Shown: in pieces, positions 26,237-35,230 of the stretch
Layout of the letters: every line of letters starts with the position of its first letter
How positions within the stretch are numbered: the stretch's first letter is position 1
NCBI RefSeq assembly: GCF_000759025.1
Contig: NZ_JPOS01000098.1
Span: 24,258-88,257 of the forward strand
Reading direction: 5' to 3'
From: Phaeodactylibacter xiamenensis
Lineage (GTDB): Bacteria; Bacteroidota; Bacteroidia; Chitinophagales; Saprospiraceae
DNA length: 64,000 bases
The notes under the pieces: model-generated
Database searches by the model: none
Told to the model about the DNA's origin: nothing
Seen by the model: only the letters and a program-made list of their open reading frames with translations
Made by a program: the position numbers and the translations under genes

Positions 26237-28071
26237 TTCCTCCAATGAAAGGAAACGCCTGCGCCCCGCTTCAAATGCTTGCCAAACTCCGTAGTAACCG
26301 CTTCTCCTACAAACTCAAAATCAAGAGCATAACCGGTAGCGTCAGGATCTATCCGGGCGGTGACGGTAGCGGGGAAGGTGCCCGTTTTTGGCGTCACCCG
26401 GGTAAAGCCCTCCCCTCCGGTAAGGCGCCAGTTGCCCTGTGGCCCGAGCAGCAAAAAGGTCATCGTTTCTTCATCCGCAGCCCGCTTCCACACCACAGGG
26501 CGGCGAAAATCATAAGGGCCCCACTCAGTGACCAGTATATACTTCCTGCCTCGCAGATGCGCTTCCGGAAGCAGAGCGTCCATCCCATCGGATAAGGGTT
26601 CGGGCCGGTATTTCTCAAGGGGCGCTTGCTCCGGCATAGCCTTTACCAGGTCACGGCCATCATTGGGTGCAGGCAGCGTTGCCGGGGGATTATCCCGGGC
26701 AAAGGGCGCAGCATCTCCAAGACTACCCTCGCCAATCCGGTTTTTCACCAGTACAAGGCGGTCGTTCGGCTGCTCTGCCTTTAGTAAGGTTTGGAAAGCA
26801 TAAAACTGATTGTCATCATTGATGGCAACGCGGTCCGTACCAGCAATGGCAAGCGGTACCGTTGTCTTGTAAAAAAGGTTGTGCTGAATGCGGTAGTCCC
26901 TGCTTTCTACCTCCCGCTGTTGTGCATAACCCCAGTCTTCGGGCTGCTTTGCCCGTTCCCATAACTTAACCCCAACCTCGCAGCTATCAAAGCTATTGTA
27001 CAAAATGGTATTGTCCTGCCCATGCTCAATGGCGATGCCATAATCGCAGTTGCTGAGGGTATTGGCACACATCAGGCTTTCGTAACTGTAGCCGCCCCAA
27101 ATACCATAGCGGCACTCTTCCAGCCGGTTTTCTGCTATAATATTGCGGCTGAAGGTCACTTCGATGCCATTGGTGGGCGCATGGGAAAAGTCGTTGCCAA
27201 AGATGATGTTGTCGTTGCAGCCGCCCTCGCCCGTATCCATCGTATGCTGCCCTGCCCAAAGGAAGAATCCGTCTCCGGAGTGTGTGGCAGAGTTGTAGGC
27301 GAAAACGTTATTCGAGCTTTGCTCATAGCACAAAATACCAGCGCTGTCCTGTCCCCGGCTGTACACCCCATAACTGAAGCCGCGCACATTCCAGTCGAGC
27401 CGGTTGTGCATCACACGATTGTGGCTGCTTCGGTACAACCCAATCCCAATACCGGAATTGAAGTGAATGGTGTTGTTGTAAAACGTACCGTTGTTGCAGT
27501 TTGTCATCATCAGCCCGTTTTGCCCGCCGGTGACGCGGAGGCGGCGTACCGTAGCCGCATCGCATCCTTTAAGGTAGACCGCAGCCCCATAGCGCAGCCA
27601 TTCGTCCGATTCGTTGTGGTGGTAATAGAGCCAGTCGCTAAGGTCTTCAGCCTCCGGGGTGCTTTTCATACGCTGCCGGTAGTTGTAACTGAAGTCGCAG
27701 TCTTCCAGCAAAAGGCTGTCGGTATTTTCCGCCATGAGGGCGACCTTATACCCCCGGGCGTGCAGGTTGCGGATGGTCACATTTTTGCTGTTGCGCACGA
27801 GTACCGACAGGCCGGTGAAGGTATCAGGCAGGCTATCCGCCAAACTCCCCCGAAGAAGGGTGCCCCCAAAGTCAACCGTGAGCCCCTCCCCTTCTATTAC
27901 GAGGACCGGGCGGCCCAGCGTATCGCTTGGCAAGACCAGGGTGTCTGCCTCAAAGCTGGTGGACTGTGTGATGACCATACCGGGCTCAATTTTGGATACA
28001 TCAGGGCTGCAAGCCACCATTGCCATCGCAAACCATACGAAGACCAGACCGTTGTATACATAGCTTTTCAT
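26233..28071 (-). CDS. Right-handed beta-helix lipoprotein
   Basis: The 612-residue protein starts with a lipoprotein signal (hydrophobic run ending AMAMVAC, Cys21). From about 90 to 440 it has repeated beta-helix rungs with N-rich turns. Examples are NSKNVTIRNLHARGYK, TDSLLLEDCDFSYNY, NNGTFYNNTIHFNSGIGIG, FSRNIIAENRLEECRYGIWGG and HGQDNTILYNSFDSC. This matches NosD/C5-epimerase-like or parallel beta-helix carbohydrate-active proteins. The C-terminal 150 residues (GPYDFRRPVVW..., LLGPQGNWRL) form a separate beta domain. It probably binds or modifies a polysaccharide at the cell envelope. I cannot name the substrate. A long antisense frame exists but has no protein features. Confidence 0.75.
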   Translation of the reverse strand: MKSYVYNGLVFVWFAMAMVACSPDVSKIEPGMVITQSTSFEADTLVLPSDTLGRPVLVIEGEGLTVDFGGTLLRGSLADSLPDTFTGLSVLVRNSKNVTIRNLHARGYKVALMAENTDSLLLEDCDFSYNYRQRMKSTPEAEDLSDWLYYHHNESDEWLRYGAAVYLKGCDAATVRRLRVTGGQNGLMMTNCNNGTFYNNTIHFNSGIGIGLYRSSHNRVMHNRLDWNVRGFSYGVYSRGQDSAGILCYEQSSNNVFAYNSATHSGDGFFLWAGQHTMDTGEGGCNDNIIFGNDFSHAPTNGIEVTFSRNIIAENRLEECRYGIWGGYSYESLMCANTLSNCDYGIAIEHGQDNTILYNSFDSCEVGVKLWERAKQPEDWGYAQQREVESRDYRIQHNLFYKTTVPLAIAGTDRVAINDDNQFYAFQTLLKAEQPNDRLVLVKNRIGEGSLGDAAPFARDNPPATLPAPNDGRDLVKAMPEQAPLEKYRPEPLSDGMDALLPEAHLRGRKYILVTEWGPYDFRRPVVWKRAADEETMTFLLLGPQGNWRLTGGEGFTRVTPKTGTFPATVTARIDPDATGYALDFEFVGEAVTTEFGKHLKRGAGVSFHWRN

Positions 28072-28106
28072 AAACGCAGATTTGCTCCGAAGATAATAAA
28101 AGCCAT

Positions 28107-28421
28107 ATGTACGTCGATATTTCCATCACCGAAGAGGACCTGCAACTGATTATGGGCAGGAATTTCAAACCCCGCTACGCCGCTGCGCTCAGGGACGTCT
28201 TCTGCCCGGCCTGCCGCCAAAAGGAAGACAACGCAGTGTTGCCGGAAAAATTCTGGCTTAACCCTGCCGGTGATGTGATTGTGGAAGGTGCCTGTGCCCG
28301 CTGCAGCGCTCCAATAGAAAAACTACTGGAAACCGGCATTGATCCCCGGCAGTATGATCAGGCGATGGCGATACGGGAGTATAAGGTGGAGATTGGCAAA
28401 GATTATGAGGTGAGGCGATAG
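28107..28421 (+). CDS. Small hypothetical protein with two CxxC pairs
   Basis: I do not recognise this 104-residue protein. It has no signal peptide or membrane segment. CPAC (about 33-36) and CARC (about 69-72) lie 32 residues apart and could bind zinc as a ribbon. The rest is charged, with helices at both ends. It is divergent from the beta-helix lipoprotein by 35 bases and is followed after 66 bases by the toxin-antitoxin pair. A cytoplasmic nucleic-acid or protein-binding role is possible. Confidence 0.6.
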   Translation: MYVDISITEEDLQLIMGRNFKPRYAAALRDVFCPACRQKEDNAVLPEKFWLNPAGDVIVEGACARCSAPIEKLLETGIDPRQYDQAMAIREYKVEIGKDYEVRR

Positions 28422-28487
28422 TCACCAGAAAGAACTAAAAAACCATCCGATCCGTTATCTATAATATAACATATCTTCCGTAACCCT

Positions 28488-28742
28488 ATGGCATTACTTA
28501 TTAAAGATAACGAATTAGAGCTTGTTCACATGAGTGAAGAAGAACTCCGAAAAGAAATAGCAATTATGTTATATGAGCAAGGTAGGCTTTCCACTGGAAA
28601 AGCTAGCCAGTTTGCTGGTATGAATAAAATTCTCTTTCTGAAGGAGCTTGCCAATAGAGCTATTCCGGTTACCTATGACGAAGAAGAATTTATCAAAGAT
28701 TTAGATACGCTTGGGTTGACAACCAATGATAGTAGTAAGTGA
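28488..28742 (+). CDS. UPF0175-family antitoxin
   Basis: The 84-residue protein fits UPF0175. It has an acidic EEELRKEIAIMLYEQGRLSTGKASQFAGMNK core (helix, then a helix-turn-helix-like LSTGKASQFAG) and the family's closing LANRAIPVTYDEEEFIKDL. UPF0175 proteins are antitoxins of PIN-domain DUF3368 toxins, and such a gene follows with a 17-base overlap. It should bind and neutralise the toxin and repress the operon. A separate promoter upstream is likely but not pinned down. Its lower GC than the flanks hints at transfer. Confidence 0.82.
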   Translation: MALLIKDNELELVHMSEEELRKEIAIMLYEQGRLSTGKASQFAGMNKILFLKELANRAIPVTYDEEEFIKDLDTLGLTTNDSSK

Positions 28743-29214
28743 TACCACAGCCATTAGCAACCTTGTTCAGATAGGAAAGTTGAACCTTCTGCAAAGTCTC
28801 TATGGAGAGGTTGTTATACCTGAGAGTGTTTATGACGAGCTGCAAATCCTCGTGGATTTAAATATCGTCTCAAAGGAAGATTTGCGACAAAAATGGATCA
28901 AACCTAAACGAGTTAAAGACAATTCTGAAGTTAGTAAGTTATTAGACCGGTTAGATATTGGTGAATCAGAAGCCATTATTATGGGCATTGAACTTTCTGC
29001 TGATTACCTGTTAATTGATGAAAAAGCGGGAAGACTTATAGCTCTTGAAAAAAATATAAAAATCATAGGTACTCTTGGCGTTTTAATAGAAGCAAGAAGC
29101 AATAACTTAATTGTCTCCGTCCAGGAAGAAATGGACAAACTAAGGCGGATCGGATTTTGGATTAGTGATAGTTTATACGCTAAAATCTTAGCGGAAGAGC
29201 AGAAAATGCTTTAA
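28726..29214 (+). CDS. DUF3368 PIN-domain toxin (VapC-like ribonuclease)
   Basis: The 162-residue protein begins MIVVSDTTAISNL with the first PIN acidic residue (Asp6). It continues with PESVYDEL, the central GESEAIIMG (acidic pair) and LLIDEKAGR, the motif order of DUF3368 toxins. These are single-strand ribonucleases that use magnesium ions. The start codon lies inside the antitoxin's end (17-base overlap), so the two are translated together. The A/T-rich base content of the pair differs from the surrounding genes, consistent with horizontal gain. The catalytic acids look intact. Confidence 0.85.
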   Translation: MIVVSDTTAISNLVQIGKLNLLQSLYGEVVIPESVYDELQILVDLNIVSKEDLRQKWIKPKRVKDNSEVSKLLDRLDIGESEAIIMGIELSADYLLIDEKAGRLIALEKNIKIIGTLGVLIEARSNNLIVSVQEEMDKLRRIGFWISDSLYAKILAEEQKML

Positions 29215-29246
29215 TCAACTTTACCGTTTTTGACTTACCTGGATAC

Positions 29247-30137
29247 TTAATACCCAAAATGCTTCAACGAACGCTCATCATCCCGCCAGTTATCTTTCAC
29301 CTTGACATGCAGCTCCAGAAACACCTTGCTTTCCAGCCACTCCTCAATACTTTTGCGGGCTTCCATGCCTAGCTTCTTAATGGCGCTCCCGCCCTTGCCA
29401 ATGATGATGGACTTTTGGGTTTTCCGGGCAACGAAGATCTCCGCTCCGATCCGTACAAGTGGTTCGCCCTTTTTCGTTTCCCCATCTTTAAAGGAGGTGA
29501 CGATTACTTCGCAGGAGTAGGGAATCTCCTGTTGGTATAGCAACAGTATCTTTTCCCGGATGATCTCGCTCACAAAGAAGCGCTCCGGCCGGTCCGTCAG
29601 CTGGTCTTTTGGATAAAAGGCAGGACCCTCAGGCAGGTATTTCATAACCACTTCCATAAGGCGCTCTGTATTGACCTTTTGCAGCGCAGAAACCGGGATA
29701 GTCTCTGTAAAGGAAATCCGGTCATTCCAGAGTTTTATCAACTCCAGCACCTTACCGTCATCCACTGTGTCGATCTTATTGATCACCAGAAAGAACGGAA
29801 CTTTGACGTTTTGCAGGCGCTGAATAATTGGGTCGTCATCCGCGTAATGCTCGCCCGGTTCCGTGACGAACATCATGATATCAGCATCCTCAAAGGTAGA
29901 GAAGGCGAATTGGTTCATCGACTCCTGCATACGGTAGGAAGGCGCTTCAATTACCCCCGGCGTATCGGAGAAGACCACCTGATAATCATCCCCGCTCACC
30001 AAGCCGATGATGCGGTGCCGGGTGGTCTGTGGCTTGTTGGTGATGATGGACATACGCTCGCCCACAAGGGCATTCATGAGCGTGGATTTGCCGACGTTGG
30101 GCCGGCCGATAATATTGACGAATCCGGATTGATGCAT
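29247..30137 (-). CDS. era: GTPase Era
   Basis: The 296-residue protein has the Era G motifs GRPNVGKST (G1), DTPG (G3) and NKID (G4), and a C-terminal KH domain with IIGKGGSAIKKLG. Era binds 16S rRNA near its 3' end and helps mature the 30S subunit in the cytoplasm. Length and domain order are normal. It is preceded by a 198-residue hypothetical gene with 13 bases between, probably one operon. Assignment is firm. Confidence 0.96.
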   Translation of the reverse strand: MHQSGFVNIIGRPNVGKSTLMNALVGERMSIITNKPQTTRHRIIGLVSGDDYQVVFSDTPGVIEAPSYRMQESMNQFAFSTFEDADIMMFVTEPGEHYADDDPIIQRLQNVKVPFFLVINKIDTVDDGKVLELIKLWNDRISFTETIPVSALQKVNTERLMEVVMKYLPEGPAFYPKDQLTDRPERFFVSEIIREKILLLYQQEIPYSCEVIVTSFKDGETKKGEPLVRIGAEIFVARKTQKSIIIGKGGSAIKKLGMEARKSIEEWLESKVFLELHVKVKDNWRDDERSLKHFGY

Positions 30138-30150
30138 GTAGTTATATTAA

Positions 30151-30744
30151 TCACAGCTCCTCCGGCAAATACCGCTGAAGTTCACCGTGTACCAGCGCAT
30201 CCATAGCCTTGAAAAACAGTTTAGGCTTGTGGGGGCGCCAGTTGATGTCATTAAATGCATCGCCAAAGTTAACAAACTGATGCAATTGGGTGTCTTTCAT
30301 TTCCTCTTTCACATGCGGCAGGGTATTGACAAAGCAGATCCAGCCGCCTTCCTCCACCACGTCTTCATACCACTCTTCGTAGTAGCAATCATCAGAGCCG
30401 TGGAAATTGAGTACATTTTCGCAAACCATAATGTACTTATAGATGCCCTGATCAGACATGCGGTCTACCACCTCGCGTTTAAGGTACATGATATCATTGG
30501 AAAGGGCATCGTTCCACTCACCTATCAGCTCAATAATAGTGAATGCTTCATCATAATCGGCATACAGGACCTTCAGGTAGAGCGTATCCGAGCCAAACTC
30601 ATCCCACTGCGGGTGGATAAAGTAATTGTAGACTTTATTGGAAAAGGTAAATTCGCTGTAGGTCCGCCCATAGAATGGGGAGCGCTCATCATGAGCCGAA
30701 ATATATTTCCCTCTCCAGCGGTAGTAAGGCTCTATATCGTGCAT
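30151..30744 (-). CDS. Hypothetical protein upstream of era
   Basis: I do not recognise a family for this 198-residue acidic, aromatic-rich protein (for example YYRWRGKYISAHDERSPFYG and a GSDDCYYEEWYED stretch). It has no signal peptide. I chose the ATG at 30744 because longer starts (to 30831) would run into the terminator hairpin at 30803-30833. It ends 13 bases before era and is probably co-transcribed with it. A cytoplasmic role is likely. Nothing catalytic is visible. Confidence 0.65.
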   Translation of the reverse strand: MHDIEPYYRWRGKYISAHDERSPFYGRTYSEFTFSNKVYNYFIHPQWDEFGSDTLYLKVLYADYDEAFTIIELIGEWNDALSNDIMYLKREVVDRMSDQGIYKYIMVCENVLNFHGSDDCYYEEWYEDVVEEGGWICFVNTLPHVKEEMKDTQLHQFVNFGDAFNDINWRPHKPKLFFKAMDALVHGELQRYLPEEL

Positions 30745-30802
30745 ATAGCTCTCGCAGTTTGCATGTTCTGTTACTGCAATCAACGAACAGTAATGCATAA
30801 AG

Positions 30803-30833
30803 TTTTGGCCGGAGCACCTTTCCCCGGCCAAAA
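30803..30833 (-). terminator. Terminator of the parvulin operon
   Basis: A 10-bp stem, ttttggccgg (30803-30812) with ccggccaaaa (30824-30833), lies directly after the stop codon at 30835 on the minus strand and ends in a T run on that strand. Confidence 0.75.
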
Positions 30834-30834
30834 A

Positions 30835-32205
30835 TCAGGGCCTTGCCGTCTTATCGACGGTCCACTTCCTTAACACCGGGCAACCATTAAAGATCGGGTC
30901 AATATCGATGTACGTTGACCCTACCTTGTCCCCCACCCAGTCGCTGATAAACTCGCTTTTTTTAGCCTCGATAGCCGCCATCTGGATCTTGGAATAATCT
31001 TTTCTCAGGTCCGCTTTGTGCGGGCTGGACCGGGACTGTAGCTGGACTACCCGAAAATAGCGCTCCCCGGTTGGATCACGGAACATAAATGGGGCGGAAA
31101 TCTCACCCACATCCATCGTATCCACCGTGAAGTAAATATCGGGGTCCAGGTCACCGATTTCGAAGAAGGTATTGCCAGTCGCCGGGTTCACCATCCGCCC
31201 ATCGTTATTGTAGCTCTGCTGATCTTCATTACCAAACCGCTTTACGGCCAGAGAGAAGCTGATGGAATCGTCCATCACCAGGTGGCGGACGCTGTCCAGG
31301 CGGTTTCTGGCCAGCTCCAGGTCGGCATCCGTGATATCGGGCTTAATGAGGATGTGGCGCACCCGTATAGAGTTGCCCCGGCGCTCCAGCATTTGAATAA
31401 TATGGAAGCCAAATTCAGATTCGATCACCGGAGAGATTTCATCTTTTTCCAACCGGAAGGCAGCCGCTTCAAATTCAGGCACATAGCGTCCCCGCTTGGC
31501 CCAGCCCAAATCACCGCCGGCACGGGCAGAACCATCATCGGAATACTTTCCGGCCAGCTCAGCGAAGCTCTCACCTCCTTCCACAATCCGCTCGCGCAGT
31601 TCTTCCAGCAAGTTGACGGCGCGCTCCCGCTCTTCCTTATTCACTTTGGGTTTGTATACAATCTCCCCAATCTCCACTTCAGAATTGAAATAAGGAAGGC
31701 TGTCCTTTGGAATGGAGTTGAAGAAGGTCTTCACCTCAGATGGCGTCACGGTCACACTCGCCATAATGTTACCCCGCATACGTTCTACAAGCAGCTGATT
31801 TTTCAGGTCTTCCCGAAATTGCGCTTTAACCTCATTGATCGACTGCCCGTAATATTCCTCAAACTGGTTTACATCATTGTTCATAAAACCAAGGATACGC
31901 TCAATACGGGCATCCAGCTGTACTTCCACCTCTTCATCTGAGACCATGATACTGTCCAGCTTAGACTGATTGAGCAACAGCTTATTGGCCATAATCTGGT
32001 CCATGATGTCGCAGCGGATGTCATCAGGCAGATTAGACTGCTGCGAAGCCATTAGTGCACGCTGCTCCTCCACTTCAGAGAGTAGGACCAGCTCCCCTCC
32101 AACGGTGGCAACGACCTTGTCAATCACCTCACGTTGTGCCCAGCTGTTCGTTCCAATGAACAAAAAGCACAGAGCGCTAATCCAATATTTCATTGCTGTA
32201 TCCAT
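30835..32205 (-). CDS. SurA-like periplasmic peptidyl-prolyl isomerase
   Basis: The 456-residue protein has a signal peptide (the Met at 32193 opens [12 protein letters not shown] ... NSWAQ and is the likelier start). A SurA N-like domain follows (about 25-165, [20 protein letters not shown]). A first parvulin domain lies at about 180-280 ([31 protein letters not shown]). A second, shorter PPIase-like domain (about 285-400, RVRHILIKP) is more divergent. It should escort outer-membrane proteins through the periplasm. It starts two bases after the stop of the preceding parvulin lipoprotein gene. The three genes form one operon. Confidence 0.88.
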   Translation of the reverse strand: MDTAMKYWISALCFLFIGTNSWAQREVIDKVVATVGGELVLLSEVEEQRALMASQQSNLPDDIRCDIMDQIMANKLLLNQSKLDSIMVSDEEVEVQLDARIERILGFMNNDVNQFEEYYGQSINEVKAQFREDLKNQLLVERMRGNIMASVTVTPSEVKTFFNSIPKDSLPYFNSEVEIGEIVYKPKVNKEERERAVNLLEELRERIVEGGESFAELAGKYSDDGSARAGGDLGWAKRGRYVPEFEAAAFRLEKDEISPVIESEFGFHIIQMLERRGNSIRVRHILIKPDITDADLELARNRLDSVRHLVMDDSISFSLAVKRFGNEDQQSYNNDGRMVNPATGNTFFEIGDLDPDIYFTVDTMDVGEISAPFMFRDPTGERYFRVVQLQSRSSPHKADLRKDYSKIQMAAIEAKKSEFISDWVGDKVGSTYIDIDPIFNGCPVLRKWTVDKTARP

Positions 32206-32207
32206 AA

Positions 32208-33062
32208 TCAGTAATATGTCTTGATGTTATTGCGACGAAGCTCCCGTTGATACATAGCTTCGATCTTATCTTCCAGTAATTTTTCCTTCCGGTTGCGCAG
32301 GATGACCTTCCTGGCCTGACCTTTAATATACGAAAGCGGCGCGATGTCTTTCCGGTTCTTCACCTCAAATACCTTAAAATAGTATTGGTACTCATCGTCA
32401 CGCTGACTAAAGTCCTGCTTGGCGCTGATGTTATCAGCAGTTACTGTGCCCTTGGGCATCTCCCGGGCAATGTCTTCCACTTTGTACCACATGCTGTCTG
32501 TCAGCAAATATGCCTCAGCGTGCCGGGAACAGTAATCAACCAGTGGCTTCAGATCTTCCTGTTTGTTATTCCACAACTGCCGCAGCTCGTTTGCTTCCGG
32601 CACAGGCATAGGCACCTTGACAAAGTAACAACGGACGATGGGGGTTTCGAGTTGATACTGTTGTTTATTGCGCTCATAAAATTCCGCCAGTTGCTCGTCG
32701 GTCACTGTGCTGTCGAGCAGTTCCTGAACCAGTATCTTCTCGTAGTTATGCCGGATCAGCGAAGCCCGGTAATCCCGTACCAGCTTGTCGATATTCAGAT
32801 CGCCCGGGATATTCTGCTCGGCCTCGTGCAACAGCAGCGCTTCCCGCATCCATCGGTTGGTAAACATCTGAATGATGATGGTACTGTCCTTGCCGGAGGT
32901 ACCTTCCGGGAACATACCCTCCATATCAGAGATATAGAGCGCTTTGTTATGGACCTTAGCCAGTAATTGGTCTTCGGCAGGAGCTTCCCAATCCCCTGCT
33001 GTGCAAGAGGACAGGCCAAGCAATACGCCCAGAAATAACACGGAAAACCTTATCCTTCTCAT
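32208..33062 (-). CDS. Parvulin-like lipoprotein, probably a divergent foldase
   Basis: I set the start at 33062, where [20 protein letters not shown] makes a clean lipoprotein signal (Cys20); a longer frame to 33200 would cross a hairpin. The 284-residue protein has a SurA/PrsA-like helical N-terminal region ([25 protein letters not shown]..., [18 protein letters not shown]). It also has a C-terminal part with [25 protein letters not shown]. Classical parvulin catalytic motifs are weak. It may therefore be a chaperone without isomerase activity. It lies between two clear parvulin genes, two bases before the SurA-like gene. Confidence 0.75.
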   Translation of the reverse strand: MRRIRFSVLFLGVLLGLSSCTAGDWEAPAEDQLLAKVHNKALYISDMEGMFPEGTSGKDSTIIIQMFTNRWMREALLLHEAEQNIPGDLNIDKLVRDYRASLIRHNYEKILVQELLDSTVTDEQLAEFYERNKQQYQLETPIVRCYFVKVPMPVPEANELRQLWNNKQEDLKPLVDYCSRHAEAYLLTDSMWYKVEDIAREMPKGTVTADNISAKQDFSQRDDEYQYYFKVFEVKNRKDIAPLSYIKGQARKVILRNRKEKLLEDKIEAMYQRELRRNNIKTYY

Positions 33063-33087
33063 TGTCGGTCTTTTGGCTAATAAAACG

Positions 33088-33125
33088 GCGAAAGCCGGAC
33101 GGCGAAGGGCCCGCCCGGCTTTCGC
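33088..33125 (-). terminator. Intra-operon hairpin between parvulin genes
   Basis: An 11-bp stem, gcgaaagccgg (33088-33098) with ccggctttcgc (33115-33125), is followed on the minus strand by cgttttatt. It sits in the 79-base gap between two genes of the operon and may reduce expression of the downstream two. Confidence 0.6.
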
Positions 33126-33141
33126 ACCTGCAGCATACCTC

Positions 33142-35130
33142 CTATTCCTTAATGAGCTTTTTGAATACTTTGCGGTTAATATCCACCTCGTAAGTTTCAC
33201 GTAGCTCTTCCACCCACTGCTCCTCCAAATAGTCCTGATAATCTGCTACCACGTAGCCGCGTGCTTCATCAAGCGTTTTCGTCCGGGGCTCCAGCAGCGC
33301 TTCAATTTTTACAATCTTGAACTTTTGTGCCTGCGGGTTGGGCTCTGATTGCGACATGGCGCCCTTCTTCCACTCCATGCTTTTAAATTCCGGGTACAAG
33401 GTTTTGTCCAGGTTTTTGGATTCATGCGTAATCAGAGGGAAAGTGGCATCCGGACCATTGTATTTTTCCAGCACAGCTTCCGGCTCATTGTTTGCGATGA
33501 AGGCACGAACGTCCTCCATCTGATCTTTAAGCTCGTTGGAAACCCGGTAAATACTGGTCTCCGCCCGGTTACCATAGCGGTATTGGCCTTTAACCTTTTC
33601 ATAGAACTTTTCGAGGCCTACGGTGTCCTGAGATGCTTTGTCCCAAACCAGCCGCTTAGTGGCTTCAAACAACAGTATTCCTTCTTCGTACTCCCGCATC
33701 AGTGCCTTAAAATCAGGATATTTCGCCTCCAGTTGTTTCTCTTCGTATCGCATTGCGCTCTCGTCGAGGTACTGGCCATACAGCGTATTTACTGCTGAAG
33801 CTACATCTTTTCCCCGGCCCATCCGTATACGCTCGCGGGAAGCACGCTCCAAATAATCCGCAAAATCTCCTACCGTAACCTGAAAATCAGGCCCATACTG
33901 AAACAACAAAGCATCAGAAGGGGTCTCCGGCGCTCGCCAGCGGAAAGTCAGGAACGTATCCGTCAGGGTTTCCGTGAAATTACTGAGTGCTTCCGGGTAT
34001 TCCTTCAAGCCGGCATCTTCCTTGATCTGAGCCACCATAGCCGCTTTAGCCTGCTCAAAACGATTATCTTTTTTAATCTCGTTTTCTAAACGACCCCGCT
34101 CGATGTTGTAAGGTTGTATGGCCCTGCGGGAAATTAGTTTAAGAATATGCCAGCCAACACTGGTTTTGACAGGCTTGCTATAGCTCCCCTCCTCCTTTAG
34201 TCCAAATGCCGCCTCTTCAAAATCTTTGGAAAAACGATTAATACCAAAGAACCCTATATACCCACCATTCGAGGCTGTACGTGAGTCTTCAGAAATAGCT
34301 TTCGCCATAGCGTCAAAGTCCGCCCCTGCTTCCAGTGCCTGATAAGCACTATCGATACGGGCCTTAACCATTCTCTCCTCTTCGTCAACATCTGTGCGCA
34401 ACAAAATATGGGCGGCCTCTACCTCTCCCCGGGCAGGCCGGCGGTCATGCACCAGCAAGGCATGAAAGCCTGCATCCGTGCGTATCGGCCCACTTAGTTT
34501 GCCAACCGGTACTTCATAAGCAGCTTTCTCCAACTCGTAAAAACCATTGGGGAAAAGTACAGAGACGTAGCCGATCCGGCCGCCATTGTTCTTTGCAGAC
34601 TGATCATCAGAAACAGAACGGGCAACAATTTCAAAGTCCTCCCCTTCCTGAATACGCTTCATAGCCCGTTCCAGCTTACCTTTTGCAGCCGCAACTTCTT
34701 CCGGCGTGGCTTCCGGCTTAACGGATACAAGAATATGACTGATGTCTACATCCTGCTTAGAACGCTCGTAGGCATCTTTAATCAGCTTTTCTGTTACCTC
34801 CTTGTCGATCAGGTAGGAATCGGCCAGTTGACGGCGGTACCCATTAAGCTCATTCATCAGTTCAGGAATGGTATCCAACTGCATTTCGCGGGCTTTGGCC
34901 ACCTTCAGCTTGAACTTCACGTACAGGTCAAGATACTCTTCCAGAGAAGTTTCTGAAAAATCGGCATTCTTACCATTGGTTTTGGAATAGATGTACACAA
35001 ACTCAGACTGATGCACAGGCTTGCCATCAATGGTGAACAGGACAGGGTCATCCTGTCCGGAGCTAAGCCCGGGTAGGCATACTACTGCTACCATTAGCAT
35101 CCAAAAGCGCTTAATCATTAGGTTGAGCAT
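33142..35130 (-). CDS. Large two-parvulin periplasmic PPIase
   Basis: The start at 35130 (MLNLMIKRFWMLMVAVVCL) or 35118 gives a signal peptide ending LSSGQ; the longer frame to 35199 does not. The protein of about 662 residues has a SurA-like N-terminal helical part (about 20-120). Two parvulin domains follow: about 125-225 (DISHILVSVKP ... GGRIGYVSVLFP) and about 228-330 (VEAAHILLRTD ... GGYIGFFGINRF, GWHILKL). The large C-terminal region (about 340-655) resembles PpiD/SurA substrate-binding helices. It is first in a three-gene foldase operon and would assist outer-membrane or T9SS cargo folding. Confidence 0.88.
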   Translation of the reverse strand: MLNLMIKRFWMLMVAVVCLPGLSSGQDDPVLFTIDGKPVHQSEFVYIYSKTNGKNADFSETSLEEYLDLYVKFKLKVAKAREMQLDTIPELMNELNGYRRQLADSYLIDKEVTEKLIKDAYERSKQDVDISHILVSVKPEATPEEVAAAKGKLERAMKRIQEGEDFEIVARSVSDDQSAKNNGGRIGYVSVLFPNGFYELEKAAYEVPVGKLSGPIRTDAGFHALLVHDRRPARGEVEAAHILLRTDVDEEERMVKARIDSAYQALEAGADFDAMAKAISEDSRTASNGGYIGFFGINRFSKDFEEAAFGLKEEGSYSKPVKTSVGWHILKLISRRAIQPYNIERGRLENEIKKDNRFEQAKAAMVAQIKEDAGLKEYPEALSNFTETLTDTFLTFRWRAPETPSDALLFQYGPDFQVTVGDFADYLERASRERIRMGRGKDVASAVNTLYGQYLDESAMRYEEKQLEAKYPDFKALMREYEEGILLFEATKRLVWDKASQDTVGLEKFYEKVKGQYRYGNRAETSIYRVSNELKDQMEDVRAFIANNEPEAVLEKYNGPDATFPLITHESKNLDKTLYPEFKSMEWKKGAMSQSEPNPQAQKFKIVKIEALLEPRTKTLDEARGYVVADYQDYLEEQWVEELRETYEVDINRKVFKKLIKE

Positions 35131-35230
35131 GAATGATCGTTTTTGTTTAAATTTTCTCGCATTGGGGGAGACCGTCGCAAAATTAGCAAAATACCGCACC
35201 CTAAAAAATATTGCTGCCTTCCTTATTAGT

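Noticed and set aside
27022..28149. A 375-residue + strand open frame antisense to the beta-helix lipoprotein
   Set aside because: It covers a gene with a clear lipobox and beta-helix rungs, and its own translation shows no signal, motif or domain. It is a by-product of biased codon use on the other strand.
30745..30831. N-terminal extension of the hypothetical gene upstream of era
   Set aside because: It overlaps the terminator of the parvulin operon; the Met at 30744 gives a more natural start.
33063..33200. N-terminal extension of the parvulin-like lipoprotein
   Set aside because: The added 46 residues translate a GC-rich hairpin and displace the lipoprotein signal that starts at 33062.
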